A DNA stretch of 64,000 nt from Hygrophila difformis. Its lineage: Eukaryota > Streptophyta > Magnoliopsida > Lamiales > Acanthaceae. Where the stretch lies: the NCBI GenBank assembly GCA_030278955.1, contig JAOANR010000002.1, forward strand, positions 6,871,982-6,935,981. The letters run 5' to 3'. A program made the position numbers and the translations under genes. Below are positions 45,238 through 57,732 of this stretch, one piece after another (the stretch's first letter is position 1; each line of letters starts with the position of its first letter). The notes beneath the pieces are model-generated. The model did not search any database, was not told the DNA's origin, and saw nothing but the letters and a program-made list of their open reading frames with translations.

Positions 45238-47699
45238 CCGACGAAACCACGCCAGCCGCCACTCACACCGGGCCGCCACCTATCAGCCAAGCCGCCACCT
45301 TGAACCGGCCACCATCCATGTCCCAGCCGCCATCGTCAGCTCGGGCCGCCAACTCCAGGCCGCCAGCTCCCTATGCTCAGGCCGCCAGCTCCAAGTCTTC
45401 TCCGGCCGCCAGCTCCAACTCCAGGCCGTCATCTGCTCGAGATGTCTCCAGGCCGCCAGCTTCCTCTGTGCAGGCCGCCAGCACCGGGCCGCCAACTTCT
45501 TCTCCGGCCGCCAGCTCCAGCTCCAGGCCGCCATCTGTTCGAGATGCCACCCCGGGCCACCAGCCGCCACCTTCACCAGGACAGGCCGCCATTCCTCTTC
45601 CAGGCTTTGCTGCCTTGTCGTCTGGTGCCACGGCTTTTCAGGTTTGTTTGATCTCTTCGCCTGCTTGTAGGTTCACTTTTCTACTTGTGAGTTTCTTTGG
45701 ACTGATTTGTGTAATTTTGCAATAGGACGTTGTTGCGAGGACCGCTCAGGCCGCCACTCCGGGTACCCAGGCCGCCACTCCTGTCCAGGCCTCCACTCAT
45801 GCCAGGTCTCAGCCGCCATCCTCATCAGTTCAGGCCGCCGAGTCCTCCGCTCAGGTTTGCTCAACTTACCCGGTGATATGTTGATTCGTCCTCCCTCGCC
45901 TTTGCTTGATATGTGTTTCATAATAATGCAGACTGTTGAGGGACTACTCATTCCGAAATCTGATGATGAGGCTTATGATTTCGACCGCCCGGAGTCGGAG
46001 CCTTTTTTACGTCCTTTTCATCGCACGACTGTGCATGCAGATGAGAGCCGGAAGTTTCTATCTTGCACATGTCCGATCACTCAGGCTGCATTCATTGGAG
46101 CCTTTGTTTCGCAGACGAGGTCTATCCGGTCTCATCAGTTTGGCACCACTGCTCCTAGATCTAAGAAGGCTAAGGCTCCTCGAACCGAGGAGAATGAGGA
46201 TCAGAGTTTTTTGGAGAAATATGTTTCGTGGGTTCGCTGGATGAAGAGGGGAGGACGCACAACTGAATGGCGTAACTGGGGTATTGAAGATGCCATCATT
46301 CTATCTACTCGGCATGTAGTGATAGATCATCGTCTCATCTATTACATCACGGGCTTCTGGAACTCTAGTGTTAACGCCTTTCAGTTTTCTTGTGGTTTTG
46401 TGGGTCCCACGCTTCTTGATGTGGTCATGATCACAGGACTCCGAGTGGATGGTTCAGAGTTGACACAATCGGCTTCCGATGATCGAGCTCTTGGTGATGC
46501 TATTTGTCCTTCGGGCAAAGAGACTAAGTAGTACGCGGCATACATTGATCACAATATGACGTCCGAGAGTTCTCCTTGCACCTTGGATGAGCACGTGGCA
46601 TTTCTATTGTTATGGTTTAGCCGATTCATTATCTGTTCGAGGGCTCGGACTGTCTTGCGTTCCGCTCTTCCTCTCGTACGGGCTATTATGAGTGATCTTT
46701 CTCGGGCCACTGGTTCTTATTTTCTTGGTACCCTGTTCAGTGGTATGGCCAAGATTTCTGATATGCTGGCTAGTGGGCGAGATCCCACTAATTCGGCCTC
46801 TGGGCCGTAATAGTTTCTGCAGATTTGGATTCAGCTATACTTTCCTCGGCTTTTTACTGTTGTGCCTCGTCCTGGTCCGAAGGATGTTGCTGATGGTGAC
46901 CCGTTAGGCCTGATACTAGCTGCTGCTTTGGTGAAGATTAGCAGGGACGGTCTCTTGAAGTGGGACAGTCTAGAGATTGTTCGATTTTTTCTTCATCACA
47001 GGCCCTCTTATCAGGACTTATACGTGTATGCCCCTATAGGATGGTTGTTGTCCGAGCATGTGTGCAAGCCTGATCAGCCACGTGGTCTTCATGGAGAGTC
47101 TACTTGGAACGTTAGTATGAAGCCTCATATGCTTCTGAGTGGGCTAAAGAGGAAGGATCGGTATATTTCGATCGTACCCGAGCCATATTGCCCTCATTTG
47201 CTCGCTCGTCAGTTTGGTTGTCATCTCGGACTTCCTCACAGTGTGAAGTGGCCGGTATCTATTAGGAGTAAGAGGATGATGGTCGCTGATATCCAGGCAG
47301 TGGTTGATTTCTCGTCCCGTCTGACGTTATCTAGTTATCTTCCCTTTACTCCGACAGGGACGCTTGCTGCTGGTTTTATGGCATGGTGGACGCCCTACAT
47401 CACCTCTATCTTGCCATCTTATGCCCAGATCACAGCCCGTTTTGCGGACGTGCAGCGTAGCTCGGCTCCTTCGAAGCAGCCTAGTGTTCATAGTGCCGTT
47501 GTTCGGTCGGCAGATACTCTTGTTTCTAGTCGTACTCCGAAGTCAAAATCTGTTGTAGCCTCCTTATCTCGTAAACGCCGAAGAGGTATGTCTCCTTTGT
47601 TAACATGTCTTTTTATACACTGTTTTCCTGGTCTTTTAACATTTCTCCTTTCTTTAGACCACCGAGATAGCGAGGAAGATGAGGATAATGCCCCAGATG
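45238..47699 (+). pseudogene. Plant mobile domain (PMD) gene with introns, three stops, 3' end lost
   Basis: Exons inferred from in-frame GT-AG joins: 45238-45641 (repetitive QAAS/RPPS), 45726-45854 (43 codons), 45932-47585, and 47658 to about 47699. Joins 1-2 and 2-3 are phase 0 and the last is phase 1. The third exon encodes the PMD domain found in MAIL1/MAIN-type proteins and many transposons: SWVRWMKRG, FWNSSVNAFQFSCGFVGPTL, VVMITGLRVDG, LPHSVKW. A basic KSKSVVASLSRKRRR and acidic DSEEDEDNAPDDE follow. TAG at 46529 and TAA-TAG at 46808-46813 interrupt the domain. After about 47699 the sequence is antisense Helitron, so the natural end is gone. Host PMD proteins act in silencing and genome stability; this copy's role is unknown. 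Confidence 0.7.
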
Positions 47700-48820
47700 A
47701 TGAAAATCAAGGCGTTGGGATTCTATTCTAATGTATTGATCAACAAAGAATTGCTGGGTAAGGCGGCCAAAATGCAGGACATATGGGGAATCATGGGGCC
47801 TGATTTGAAACATATAAGCATAGTACTCCCTCATTGAAACGAAAGAACAATCGGCTGGTGCTGCTGCAGCTACTGAAGAAAAAGTTAAAAAAATGAAAAA
47901 CTGAAACGAATAGAAAGATGGATAAGCAACATATAGTTATAATAAAAATAACTCACACTGTGCCTCATGCGCAAAAAGCTCATCCGCACACAAAATGGGA
48001 CTGGAATTTCCAAATGGACCACCACTATTTACCGAATGTTGTGTACCAGGAAGTTTAGGGTTTTTTTTTTTTATCCCTTGATGCCATCCACTTTCACCCA
48101 ATGGAAACCACAATGGGTACTGCAAAGGATCATAAAAGTCGTAATAATATGAGATAGGATGGCTCCGACCACTGTGGCTATGGACTTTTATATGACGCAT
48201 TGTAGTGACCGCATCACTCTCATCTTCAAGCCACAACGCAGCAACTTGGGAAACTGAGGGGGTTTGTTCAATGTCTTCTGGTCAATTGCAAGATTACAAT
48301 GAAGGATAATATTATAGTCTGGCAAATTAGAAACAACATTCAAGGATCGGAAGAACTTTGAGTAAGGATTTCAACAATTTTTTTTATCACGCCTGGATGA
48401 ATGCGTGGAAAAGACTTAGAACGTTCAGCACATTCATTTTCAGTATCATAAAAATACAATTTCAAATTTGTTGATGTGGCAACAGGGTCAATGAAATGGA
48501 AAAGTTGGCCCTGGACCCTGAAAGTATAAACCCCTTTATTATTCTTTGCCAAATTCTTGTCATACCTAACACCCAAAGAAGTGAATGCAAAATCATTATT
48601 TATTGCACGGATATATTCCCTGAAGGCAGCAGCTTCTGGAGAAGACAAAAGGAGAAGTTCCTTGAGCGAAGCAGGCACCCGATTAAAAAAAATACAGATA
48701 TCCCAATCTATGCAACAGAAGTTTTTTGTTTCTCAGGGGAATTTGAAAGCACCACAATGCGGACAACTTGGAACCTTTTGCAAGACAAATGGCTCCAAAG
48801 GCAAATGGCAAGCTGAAGAA
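47700..48820 (-). pseudogene. Helitron Rep/helicase protein, N-terminal part, broken
   Basis: Minus strand. A zinc-type motif (CPHCGAFKFP, then NFCC) is at about 48700-48790, with a stop and a frameshift. The segment 48340-48678 contains FAFTSLGVRYDK, GVYTFRVQGQLFHFID and LYFYDTENE. The segment 47937-48236 contains HSHSGRSHPISYYYDFYDPLQYPLWFP and GESGWHQGI. From 47834 down the Helitron_like_N motif reads REYYAYMFQIR, QQFFVDQYIRIESQRLDF, where it breaks off. All are family signatures of Helitron proteins, which start rolling-circle transposition. Rep catalytic and helicase domains are not present. Confidence 0.75.
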
Positions 48821-51480
48821 CGTGACACAGCTACATCAAAGAGAGAAATAAGAAAAATGCGCAGAATGCGATATTGAATTTGTAAAGGCATGCTATGACA
48901 AGAAGCTTAATCCAATATCTGCAAGTTAACTACAATAGACTGAAAGGCAAGAAACTTTGACACATATTCTGCAACGACAAGCCACAGCACAAAGCTAAGC
49001 ATGGATGCTTAAAACGTGCAAGAAACACTGCTGACAGGGGATGACCACACATCAAGAAGAACGTACACACCAGAAAAGATGAAAAAAAAAAGTCCGGTCG
49101 AAATATAGAATAACCCCGCAACTGACCAGGTGGTGCGGCACTTTCTCCAAATAAAGTCATGTTAGGAGAATCAGGAACAGCAGGTGGCACTTAGCTGGAG
49201 AGAAAAGGACAGAAGGGGCAGTTATAAGATTAATACAATGTGACAATAAAAACATGTAAGGAAGGATTTCTATAATAGTTATAGTTTTACAACGGGGAAG
49301 TTTCGGTGGGGAATGCAAGGCCTCTCCAGGGAACGCGGTGCGAGCTACTATAAATAACATTGCACCAATGTGACAAATATTGTAAAAGAGAATTCAAAAA
49401 TCATAAACTAATGCAACACCAATGCCCCACCATTCCTTTTGCATCGTCCTGGTTTGTCTGCATAGTGAAGAAACCAACATACGAAAAACAAAGGCATATA
49501 TAGCATAGTTAATAACAATAATTAACATTGATAAATAATTCATAACACTTAACAAGCAGGAAGGAAATATTTCAACAAACCTACGAAAGAGATAGAAGCA
49601 ACGTGGGTTACAAGAACATGTACATTTGTTGCTGGATCAATTCTTGAAAGAACACCTTTTTTAAAAAGCACCAGGGAACAGTAAAAAAGGCAATACCATT
49701 TTGGCGCAGGGAAAAAGGGAAACCAAAGATGCTACAAACATGGAGAACATACCGTTTCCCCGTTAGTGGGGGCACTTGGTTCAGCACCATCAAAAACCCC
49801 AACAGAAGTTAGAGCAAACATAGATGGACAAGATTGAACAAAGAAATCAACCAAGCAGTCTCCAATGGCAGATGATGAACACAGATCCATGAAAAAAAGC
49901 AGCTTAACACATAGAACGAAATAACAATAAGCATGAGACCAATGTTATGTCCGCGTATCGTAAGCAGCACCTATGCACAATGTAAAAAACAATTACTCCA
50001 ATGCACATAAACAAATGGCGGCAAAACTAATAGAACTGACATAAAAAAGGAATACTAACTCCGTAAGAAGGGCTATTTTTTCCATAAATCAATTGGAAAA
50101 AGAAATAATGGTAACGGATGACACGTAAACTACCTGCAGTGGCTGGGAAGCTGCCCCTGGGGACCAATAACAGGAATTCAATCCTCACCCTGCAAAAACA
50201 CCAAGCATCTTTTAAGAAAATGCGTAAAATCTACATAGAACAGCAGAGGAACCGTGAATACAATAAACACAACCAAACAACAGTGCACACAACACATTTA
50301 ATAAACAGTGGCAAGAATATACCCAAGTTTATTTGGACACCCAAAATGCACATTTCAATCCCACAGTAAATCCCAACCGTAAAAGCACAACCAACTAGTG
50401 CAAAACACTTATACAAAACACTGCTAGTTTCCAATCGAGTGAAGTCAAACTCAAATTTAAGAACTCCCCCAACAATATGAATTAAACAAGCAGAGATCAC
50501 AACACAAATGGAGAACCAATAATTTAAGCCCTAAATACGCAGTAAATAGAAGTGTAAACGAGAAGGCAAAAACGGCACCAAAAAATTAGCTACCGCGGCA
50601 AAGAAGAAGGGAAAGAAAAAGTAAAAATCCATTTCTACAAAAAAGTAATCTTTCGTTTAGACCTCATTGCTCAAGCACAAAAATTAACTAAAAAGTAGAA
50701 AAGGGAAAGAAATATCACAACAGTAGAAAAAAGAAATCTTGATCATAAGGGAAAAAAATCTATGGTGAAAAACATAACAGTGTCACTTTGAGAAGTTCCA
50801 TCTCTTCCTTTGTAGGACAAAACCTAATCAGATTTTCCACTTGATCAGCATCGGAAATTGATGCATCTAATGCAAGTGCTGGAAAGGAATGTTCAGAGAC
50901 CAGAGGACATAGAAGATCGAACAAACATAACCAACAGGTAAGCAATGCCTTGAGATATATGGTTTAGGATGAACATGCGGAATCTATACGACCATGTGAG
51001 TAGTCTCACAGCTCAGTAATTATTCTAGGTCTGTAAATTCTTGATTTGAAATTATGAGTGTCTATGGAAACAAAAGCATCGGAACGAGCTCAAGAAAAAA
51101 ACTAAAGCAGAACAACAATGGGATGGAAGCGATCACACAAACACATAAAGGAATACGAAAATAGTGTTAACTGTATGCGACATCCAGTTCGGATATCTCT
51201 TCAGTACAAACCCAAATCTGTGACCAAAGGGCGGCAACGGCGCCCGGACTACACCGTAAGCAGCCTGACAGGACAATACAATTAAGATGTCATCAGAGAC
51301 AAAGATGGGGTATACATTCAAAGGAAGACCACTGTACTAATGGCAATTCCCAATCAAGTGAAGATTCAATAATTAGTAGAACAATCAGAAAAATCCCCAA
51401 TTAATCCAGCCTCTTTGCACCGAATATGAAAGGAATGAAACGAGCAAATAAGGAATATGGCATCACCTAGAATGCGGATG
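48821..51480. other. Helitron 5' interior, no clear gene
   Basis: AT- and purine-rich on the plus strand. It probably holds introns and short exons upstream of the Helitron frame (a stretch reading VPDSPNMTLFGE near 49100-49190, minus strand, may be one), but I cannot define exon borders. Confidence 0.4.
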
Positions 51481-51850
51481 ATAGCAAAAAAGGAAACAAA
51501 ATGCACCAAATCCCCAACCCTAGAGTGGCAGTGGCAACGGACGGGAGCACCGTAGCGGCAGGCTGGCGGGAAACCGGGGAGGCGGACGCAAGACAGAGAT
51601 GGCTTCGGAGCTGGAGAATGCGCTGAGGCGGTGGATCTATAGGAAGACAGCAGGAGAGCAGGCTAGCATAGGGAGAGCAGTCGTGGCAGCAAGCGGGAGA
51701 GAGAGAGAACAAAGAGGCGGGCAGGGACCGAAGAGAGCGCCAGGTCGGCGGCGGTGCTCAGGACGGCGGCGCGAATGGTGGTGGTGCGTGCGAGGCAAGC
51801 GAGAGAGATGAAGGGAGAAAGTCGGATGTGAGAGCAATGGATCGGAAGGC
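51481..51850 (-). other. GC-rich 5' leader of the Helitron
   Basis: A local GC-rich block with CT-repeat tracts on the minus strand (TCTCTCTCTCCCGC), like plant 5' untranslated leaders. The small frames on either strand (51599-51837) have no known domain. Confidence 0.4.
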
Positions 51851-52040
51851 CAGATTTGAGAACAATGGCTGGAGAAAGACGAGGTATTAAGAAAAGATTT
51901 GATCGAAGGGTCACAATTCCAATTGAATTCAGGATCAAACGGCCAATAATTGAATTCACCTTGGGCAGTTTTTTTCCCTACCGTTCTTATATAATAGAAG
52001 ATATACTGATGTCGTCCGCCTTTGTTTTCAAAGGGATTTT

Positions 52041-52162
52041 CCGGGAATGAGGACTTAGCCCAAGTGGCCCCCTATCCCTCCCTTTTATTCCACTTTGCAA
52101 TTTGTATGGCATGAACTCCCACCACCCTTTCCAGGCCTTCAATGGCTCCTCAAAAAAAAAAG
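52041..52162 (+). mobile_element. SINE, internally deleted
   Basis: It has an A-box-like TAGCCCAAGTGG (52056-52067), then CTTTGCAATTTGTATGGCAT, CTCCCACCACCCTTT and an A-rich tail (CAAAAAAAAAAG, 52151-52162). The same order is seen in the SINE at 63804, which also has the middle part with the B box. The two copies indicate a tRNA-derived SINE family. Confidence 0.55.
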
Positions 52163-52259
52163 AATTTTTCTTCAAGAGCCTAGTTTTAATTTTTCTTTTA
52201 ATCAAATGGATTTTTTCCAGATATAAATACGTTTATGAGGTAATAAAACCTTTCAAAAA

Positions 52260-52522
52260 TACTCCATTTGTCCCAATAAAGATATCTTATTTGACTCGGC
52301 TACGCAATCCAATATACATATTCAGTTGTTAATATCTCATAATATATACAAATAAGAAATTATGCAAAATATATATTTGAAAACTATAAGTTTAGAAAAA
52401 TCTAATAATATAGAATTGACTATTTATTTCAAATATATACTTGTAATAAAATTGTGCCAAAGTTAAACAATTAACAGTATTAAAAAATCATACATGACAA
52501 CTATAATGGGACAGAGGGAGTA
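52260..52522. mobile_element. Stowaway-type MITE (Tc1/mariner)
   Basis: 263 bp, flanked by TA on both sides. The terminal inverted repeats are TACTCCATTTGTCCCA on the left and TGGGACAGAGGGAGTA on the right, close to the Stowaway consensus TACTCCCTCCGTCCCA. AT-rich interior with no ORF. Confidence 0.85.
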
Positions 52523-52984
52523 GTTTTTTGTACTCACAAGTCACAATATTTATATCCGAGACGTTTTTAAGTGGCCAGAGCATCTAATTTCTCAAGTTAA
52601 TGTCAAATTTTTTAAGAGGCATGAGATTAATTGTCAAATTAATACAAATTGAGATGAGTTTGATTTGATGACCAAAAATGGGTACCTGCCTTGCAATTAA
52701 GTTTCTGTCCAGAATATAGTATTTCTGGAAATCAAGAAATGCTACAAACCTCTTCGTAATATGTTGTTCATAATTTTGGATTGATTTGTTAATATTTTTG
52801 TTAGCATGCATTAATGGAAAGTAAATCTATGAGGGGATTATTTACATGCAACCTTAAATTGTGGAATGCTAGCACAATGGGATGGGGTTTTGTATTCAAC
52901 CGATTAAGGATAGCACATAAATAAAAATTAGTTTAGAAATTGCTGCAAAAAGAAACGCCAATGCGAAAAAATGACTTAATTCAT

Positions 52985-53200
52985 AGGTGATAACTTAATA
53001 ACGTGTGCTACCTAATACACATTATTATGCTGAAGAAAGTTCGAGTATGTGCTACCTAATGCATAGGTAGTAATTTAATAATATGTGCACCGTAATACAT
53101 ATTGATATGCTGAAGAAAGAATGAGTATATGCTACCCAATTCTATAGGTACTAACTTAATAACATATGATATCTAATACACATTAATATGCTGAATGTGG
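52985..53200. repeat. Diverged tandem repeat, about 80-bp unit
   Basis: Roughly 2.7 copies of a unit containing ACTTAATAAC, ACCTAATACACATT and TATGCTGAAGAAAG (starts near 52990, 53071 and 53153). The surrounding 52523-53655 is AT-rich and holds nothing else I can identify. Confidence 0.55.
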
Positions 53201-53660
53201 TTTGATAATATGATATATGAAAGTATATCTTTCTTCCCAGTATATGATCTTGGGTTGGATATGATTCTCAAAAAGTTAATCTTTTAATATAACCAAACAG
53301 ATTCTATAACGTGGTTTCCAAACAACCAAAATCATTATCATATATAAAATTGCATGTGCATAAAATCTCAATCCCCATTATTATTATTTTTTTTTTGGAA
53401 AGCATAAATTATGGAATTTGACAGGGTCAATTACCCATTAACTACTTAAATCACTACACAATATAAAAGGAATAAAATCAATAAATACAACCACACAGCT
53501 TAGAAGCTAAATACCCAGCCCTTGGACTCTAAAAAAATAACATTTCTGGATATCAATAATCAGGACACAAACTATCTCGCCTGCCTTGGTCAGTTGTCGG
53601 ATAATTGAGAAAATGTACCGAGTCAACTCTGATTGACTCTTGGATAACCTATTTGTAACC

Positions 53661-56600
53661 TTTTTTTTTTTGAAAAGCCGAGGCCAGAGAAAAAATTACA
53701 AAGAAGGAACAAAAAGCTATCAAAGTAGGAAATAAAGCTGGAGGGCCCTAAAACGCCTGTCAACAGAAAGCCTGAACCCCAGAGGATCCAGCTAGCAGGT
53801 TGTGTTTCCTGAGATGATCTTTGGCAAAGTCCGGAGGAAATGCCCATGTGGTGTAGAAGATCTCCAAAGTAGTCCCATGTTTGGCCAAGCAGTCGGCCAC
53901 TTTGTTGCCTTCTCTCCACACGGGCCTAATGATGCACTCTTCAAAACGATATATTGCGTCACTGATCCTTTCCAAAATAGGCACCATAGGGTGGTGCATA
54001 TCTCTGTTCCTCAACAGATCAATGGCCATGGAAGAGTCTGTGTAGCAACTTATTCTGCGAATTCCCTTCTTTAAAAGATACTCCAAGCCCTGAGCAAGAG
54101 ATGTTAATTCCGCAAATAGACTGGTTTGGCCACCAATGTACCCGCATCCACCTCCTCTCCAATCTTCGTTGTCATTCCTTAAGACGAAGCCGAAACCCGC
54201 CTTCCCTGAGTAACTATCCGCACTCCTGTCCACATTGAGGATGAGCCCTTTGAAATTAAGGTGGTTCCAACTGGGCAGACTTCTGGCCGACCGAGGAGCA
54301 GCTTGCTTAAGTTGGGCTTTATCCATGTCTTCTATAGAGTTCAAGATTTCCCTCTTGAGGATCCATGTCGACTTAGACTTCCCCCTGAACACCCTTGAGT
54401 TCCTTTCAAGCCAGATACTCCATATGGCAGCCGGCACCAAATTACCATATGCATAGGTGAGCCCCTGAAGGAAGTTGCCAATATCGTGCCTCGGTATCAA
54501 ATTACAGTCGCTAGGAATAGGAATCCTCAAGATCTTCCAAAGCTGTCTGGCCCAATCATACAGAAACAGGCAGTGACTCCAGCTCTCAACTTCCACACCA
54601 CAAATGATACATAAAGGAGAATTGGCTAGTTTCCTAGTAAAACGCAACCAGTTAACTGGTAGGCCTTCATGACTAGTTAACCATAAAAGGAACCCAATTT
54701 TCTCTGGGATATGAGCCTTCCACATCCATCTCCAATTCTGATCATTGGATTCCTCCCTACTCAGATATTTATAGGCGGACTTGACTGAGTATTTCCCATC
54801 CGGGGAGAATTTCCAAATCCATAATTCAGGGCATCTGGAGTGAAGAGCAGTGGATGGGGATGATAGAATGCCCTGATGGATATCCTCAGGAATAGGCGTG
54901 TAGAGCTTAGACAAATCCCAACAGCCGCTTGTAACAATATCGCACACGCGGAGTTGGATGTCCTGAATGGCCACATACGGAATAGCAGCTTCCAGGTGTA
55001 AGCCCCGCCACCAGGGAGTGTACCACAAGGATGATTTCCTATCCCCCAAACGAAGAGAAAATCTGTTAAACAACTCAGGGAGAATTCTGTGTACGACCTT
55101 GAGTATATGAGAGTTCCTTCTCCAGTTATTCTTCATGGATAAGCTATCTGGATCGAAACCTCCTTTAACCATTCTAACCCAAAGTTTAGCAGGCGAATGC
55201 AAGATCCCCCACACCAGCTTGCCTAATAGGGCGATATTCATTTGGCGAGCTCGCTTCAACCCCAATCCTCCAGATCTCTTATCTGTGGCAGCGGTGTCCC
55301 ATTTAATAAGATGAAGCCCCTTACCTTTGTTGTCCTTCCAAATACATCGGCTGACTTTCCTATCAATAAGATTGCAAATCCCCTCCGGAAGCCAGTGTAA
55401 TTGCATTACATAGGATGGTATTGCGGTCAAAACTGCTCGCGAAAGAGTGAGTCGACCCGCCTTGTTAAGCATTTTGCACGCCTATCCCTCCATCCTGGCA
55501 TCCATTTTATTGAGAATGAAGGAGAAATCCCTTATCCACTTTCTACCAGTGAGTAGGGGGAAGTCCAAATATGAATCAAAATTGTCGGTTTCCTGAATTT
55601 GGAGGACCTCTTTAATCCAGGTTCCGTTCCCCTGACAGATGGACCGAGGAATGAACATAGACGATTTGGAATGATTAAGCTTGAGGCCAGATACTTTAGA
55701 AAAGGACTGAAGAGTGTCAGCCTCGCATCTAATACTCCCTCTATCCACCGAAGAACAAAGGATTAAATCATCCGCAAAGATAAGATGGGAGATGCTAGAA
55801 TCCTGATTAATGAAGATAGGCTTTCAGAACCTCCCAGTGATATGTTGGTGTATCATAATAGAAAGTTTTTCCATTACAATCAGAAACAGGAATGGGGATA
55901 GGGGATCCCCTTATCGAAGGCCTTCACCTGGCCTGAATTGATCAAGCAATTGACCATTCCATATTAATGTGTACGCCGGAGACTGGACACAAAATAATAT
56001 GATGCGGATGATAGCCTCTGGCAATTCCAATTCCTGCAGGCAAACCTGTAGGAAGTCCCAACGAACATTATCGTATGCTTTTTTTATGTCAATTTTTAAG
56101 AGGATTCCCTTAGGGCCCGATCTGCGGCCAGAGATGGCATCCATAAGTTCTTGAAGAGTAGCCGCGTTGTCGATGGTTCCCCTCCCCGGAAGGAACGCAG
56201 ATTGGTGATAGGAAATGAGGGACATCAGGGAAGGCTTAATCCTGTTAACCAAGACCTTTGTAAAAATTTTGTAGATAACGTTACAAAGCGAGATAGGCCT
56301 GAAATGCTTGAATTCTAAGGGATCCGGAACCTTAGGAATGAGGCAAATGAGAGCTTTAGCAATCTGGGATGGGAAAACACCACTGGAAATGGCTTGACGA
56401 ACAAACTCATGTATAGAGGGACCCGTAGTGTTCCAGAATGTTTTGTAGAAACCACCAGGAAAACCATCAGGCCCAGGGGAAGAGAAGGAATTAAGTCTGA
56501 CTACAACGTCCTTGACTTCCGAGATGGAAATGTCCTCACTGAGCCTCTCCTTATCCGTGTTGGGAATGTTATCCAATTTGGGAATATAGGGGGGGTCTTC

Positions 56601-57732
56601 GTCATCCTGTCCTTCCGTTCGATCCTGATTAGAAGGTGCCTCATAGAGATTCATAAAGAAATCTCTAGCGGCCTGTTTCATCACATTATTGTCCTCTGTC
56701 CATGCTCCTGAAGGTAACTGAATCCCATGGATCCTCCCCCTGTGCATGTTAAATTTGGCTTTAGCATGGAAGTATGCTGTGTTACGGTCTCCGAACTTCA
56801 CCCATTTATCTCTCGCCCTTTGGTACCATTTGATCTCCTCCTGTTGGAGTAGAAGATTATATTCTCTATAAAGCTCCTGTTCCAACATCATCAGCCTAAC
56901 TGAATCGACTTTCTCCAGTGTGCGCGAGTTGCCATTTAGCCTTTTCCTCAGCTTGATTTTCCTCCAGTGAATATTTCCCATAAAGGATTTATGAAATTCC
57001 ATGGAGGAATGTTGCACTTTATCAAGATTACTCCACAGATTCCCTTCGGTCCACCCATTGTCAATGAGATCATTTTATCTGTCATCCGTAGCCCAAGCCT
57101 CCCACCGGAACGGGCTGTTATGGTGTTGCAGATGTCCCCCACAGTGGAGTATTAATGGGGCATGGTCGGAGCCAACCCTTGGCAACACCTGAATATGGCC
57201 CAAGGGAAAGAGAGACACCCAGTCTACGTTCATCATTCCTCTATCTAACCTCTTGAATATCCGGTGACCCTCACCCAACGGGCGAGACCAAGTGAAAGCA
57301 CTCCCCGAGGTGTTGATGTTAGAGAGTCCATAGTCATGAAATAAGGAGTTCAGTTCATCAGCCCTCTGCATATTGAATATGCCGCCCTTAACTTCATTAG
57401 AAGAGGAAATTTGATTCCAATCTCCTACAATAGCCCAAGCTCCATTCATAGTATCACTCAGCTGTCTAATTTTATCCCAATTAGCTCTCCTATCCTCATA
57501 CCTCGGTGAAGCATACAGCACTGAGAGAAACCAAACCGCCGCCCCCTGAGCGATCCTCAAGGTAATACATCTCTCTTGAACATCTAAAACCTGAACATCC
57601 ATCCTGACCAATTCTATGAAGAATCCAAATTCTCCCTGCTTTCCCAACCGTCTCTTGGATAGACACAGGGACGAACCCCTCTTTACAGAAGAAATTAGTA
57701 TTAGGATCGAACTTGATCTGAGGTTCCAGAAT
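53661..57732 (-). mobile_element. LINE-B, L1-type, main part
   Basis: Minus strand. The 3' poly(A) appears as 11 T at 53661-53671. It holds most of ORF2. It stops at the TTCCAGAAT target site (57724-57732) and resumes at 58908-59690, the two parts being separated by a MULE-like insertion. Protein similarity is continuous across the gap (…LGILE then PQIKFDPN), so it is one element. Confidence 0.85.
53760..57723 (-). pseudogene. LINE-B ORF2, main part, broken
   Basis: The endonuclease runs from about 57723 to 57075 (IVGDWNQISS; VGSDHAPLIL). RT spans 55911-57017 and 55482-55748 (FRPISLCNVIYK, FLPGRGTIDNA, FADD at plus-strand 55767-55778). RT thumb, zf-RVT and RNase H are in a long 570-codon frame at 53760-55472 (WKAHIPEKIGFLLW, LNVDRSADSYSGKAGFGFV, YTDSSMAI, EGNKVADCLA). 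Frame breaks near 57050, 55900 and 55475. The start of ORF2 lies beyond the MULE at 58917-59006. Confidence 0.85.

Larger units (their letters stand above)
47700..52001 (-). mobile_element. Helitron, 5' fragment
   Basis: Minus strand. The 5' terminus is recognisable as TCTTCTATTATATAAGAACG (reverse complement of 51982-52001), preceded by A, as expected for insertion between A and T. Helitron protein motifs occur at 47700-48820. The element breaks off at 47700 in the middle of the Helitron_like_N region, so helicase and 3' hairpin end are absent. Confidence 0.7.
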
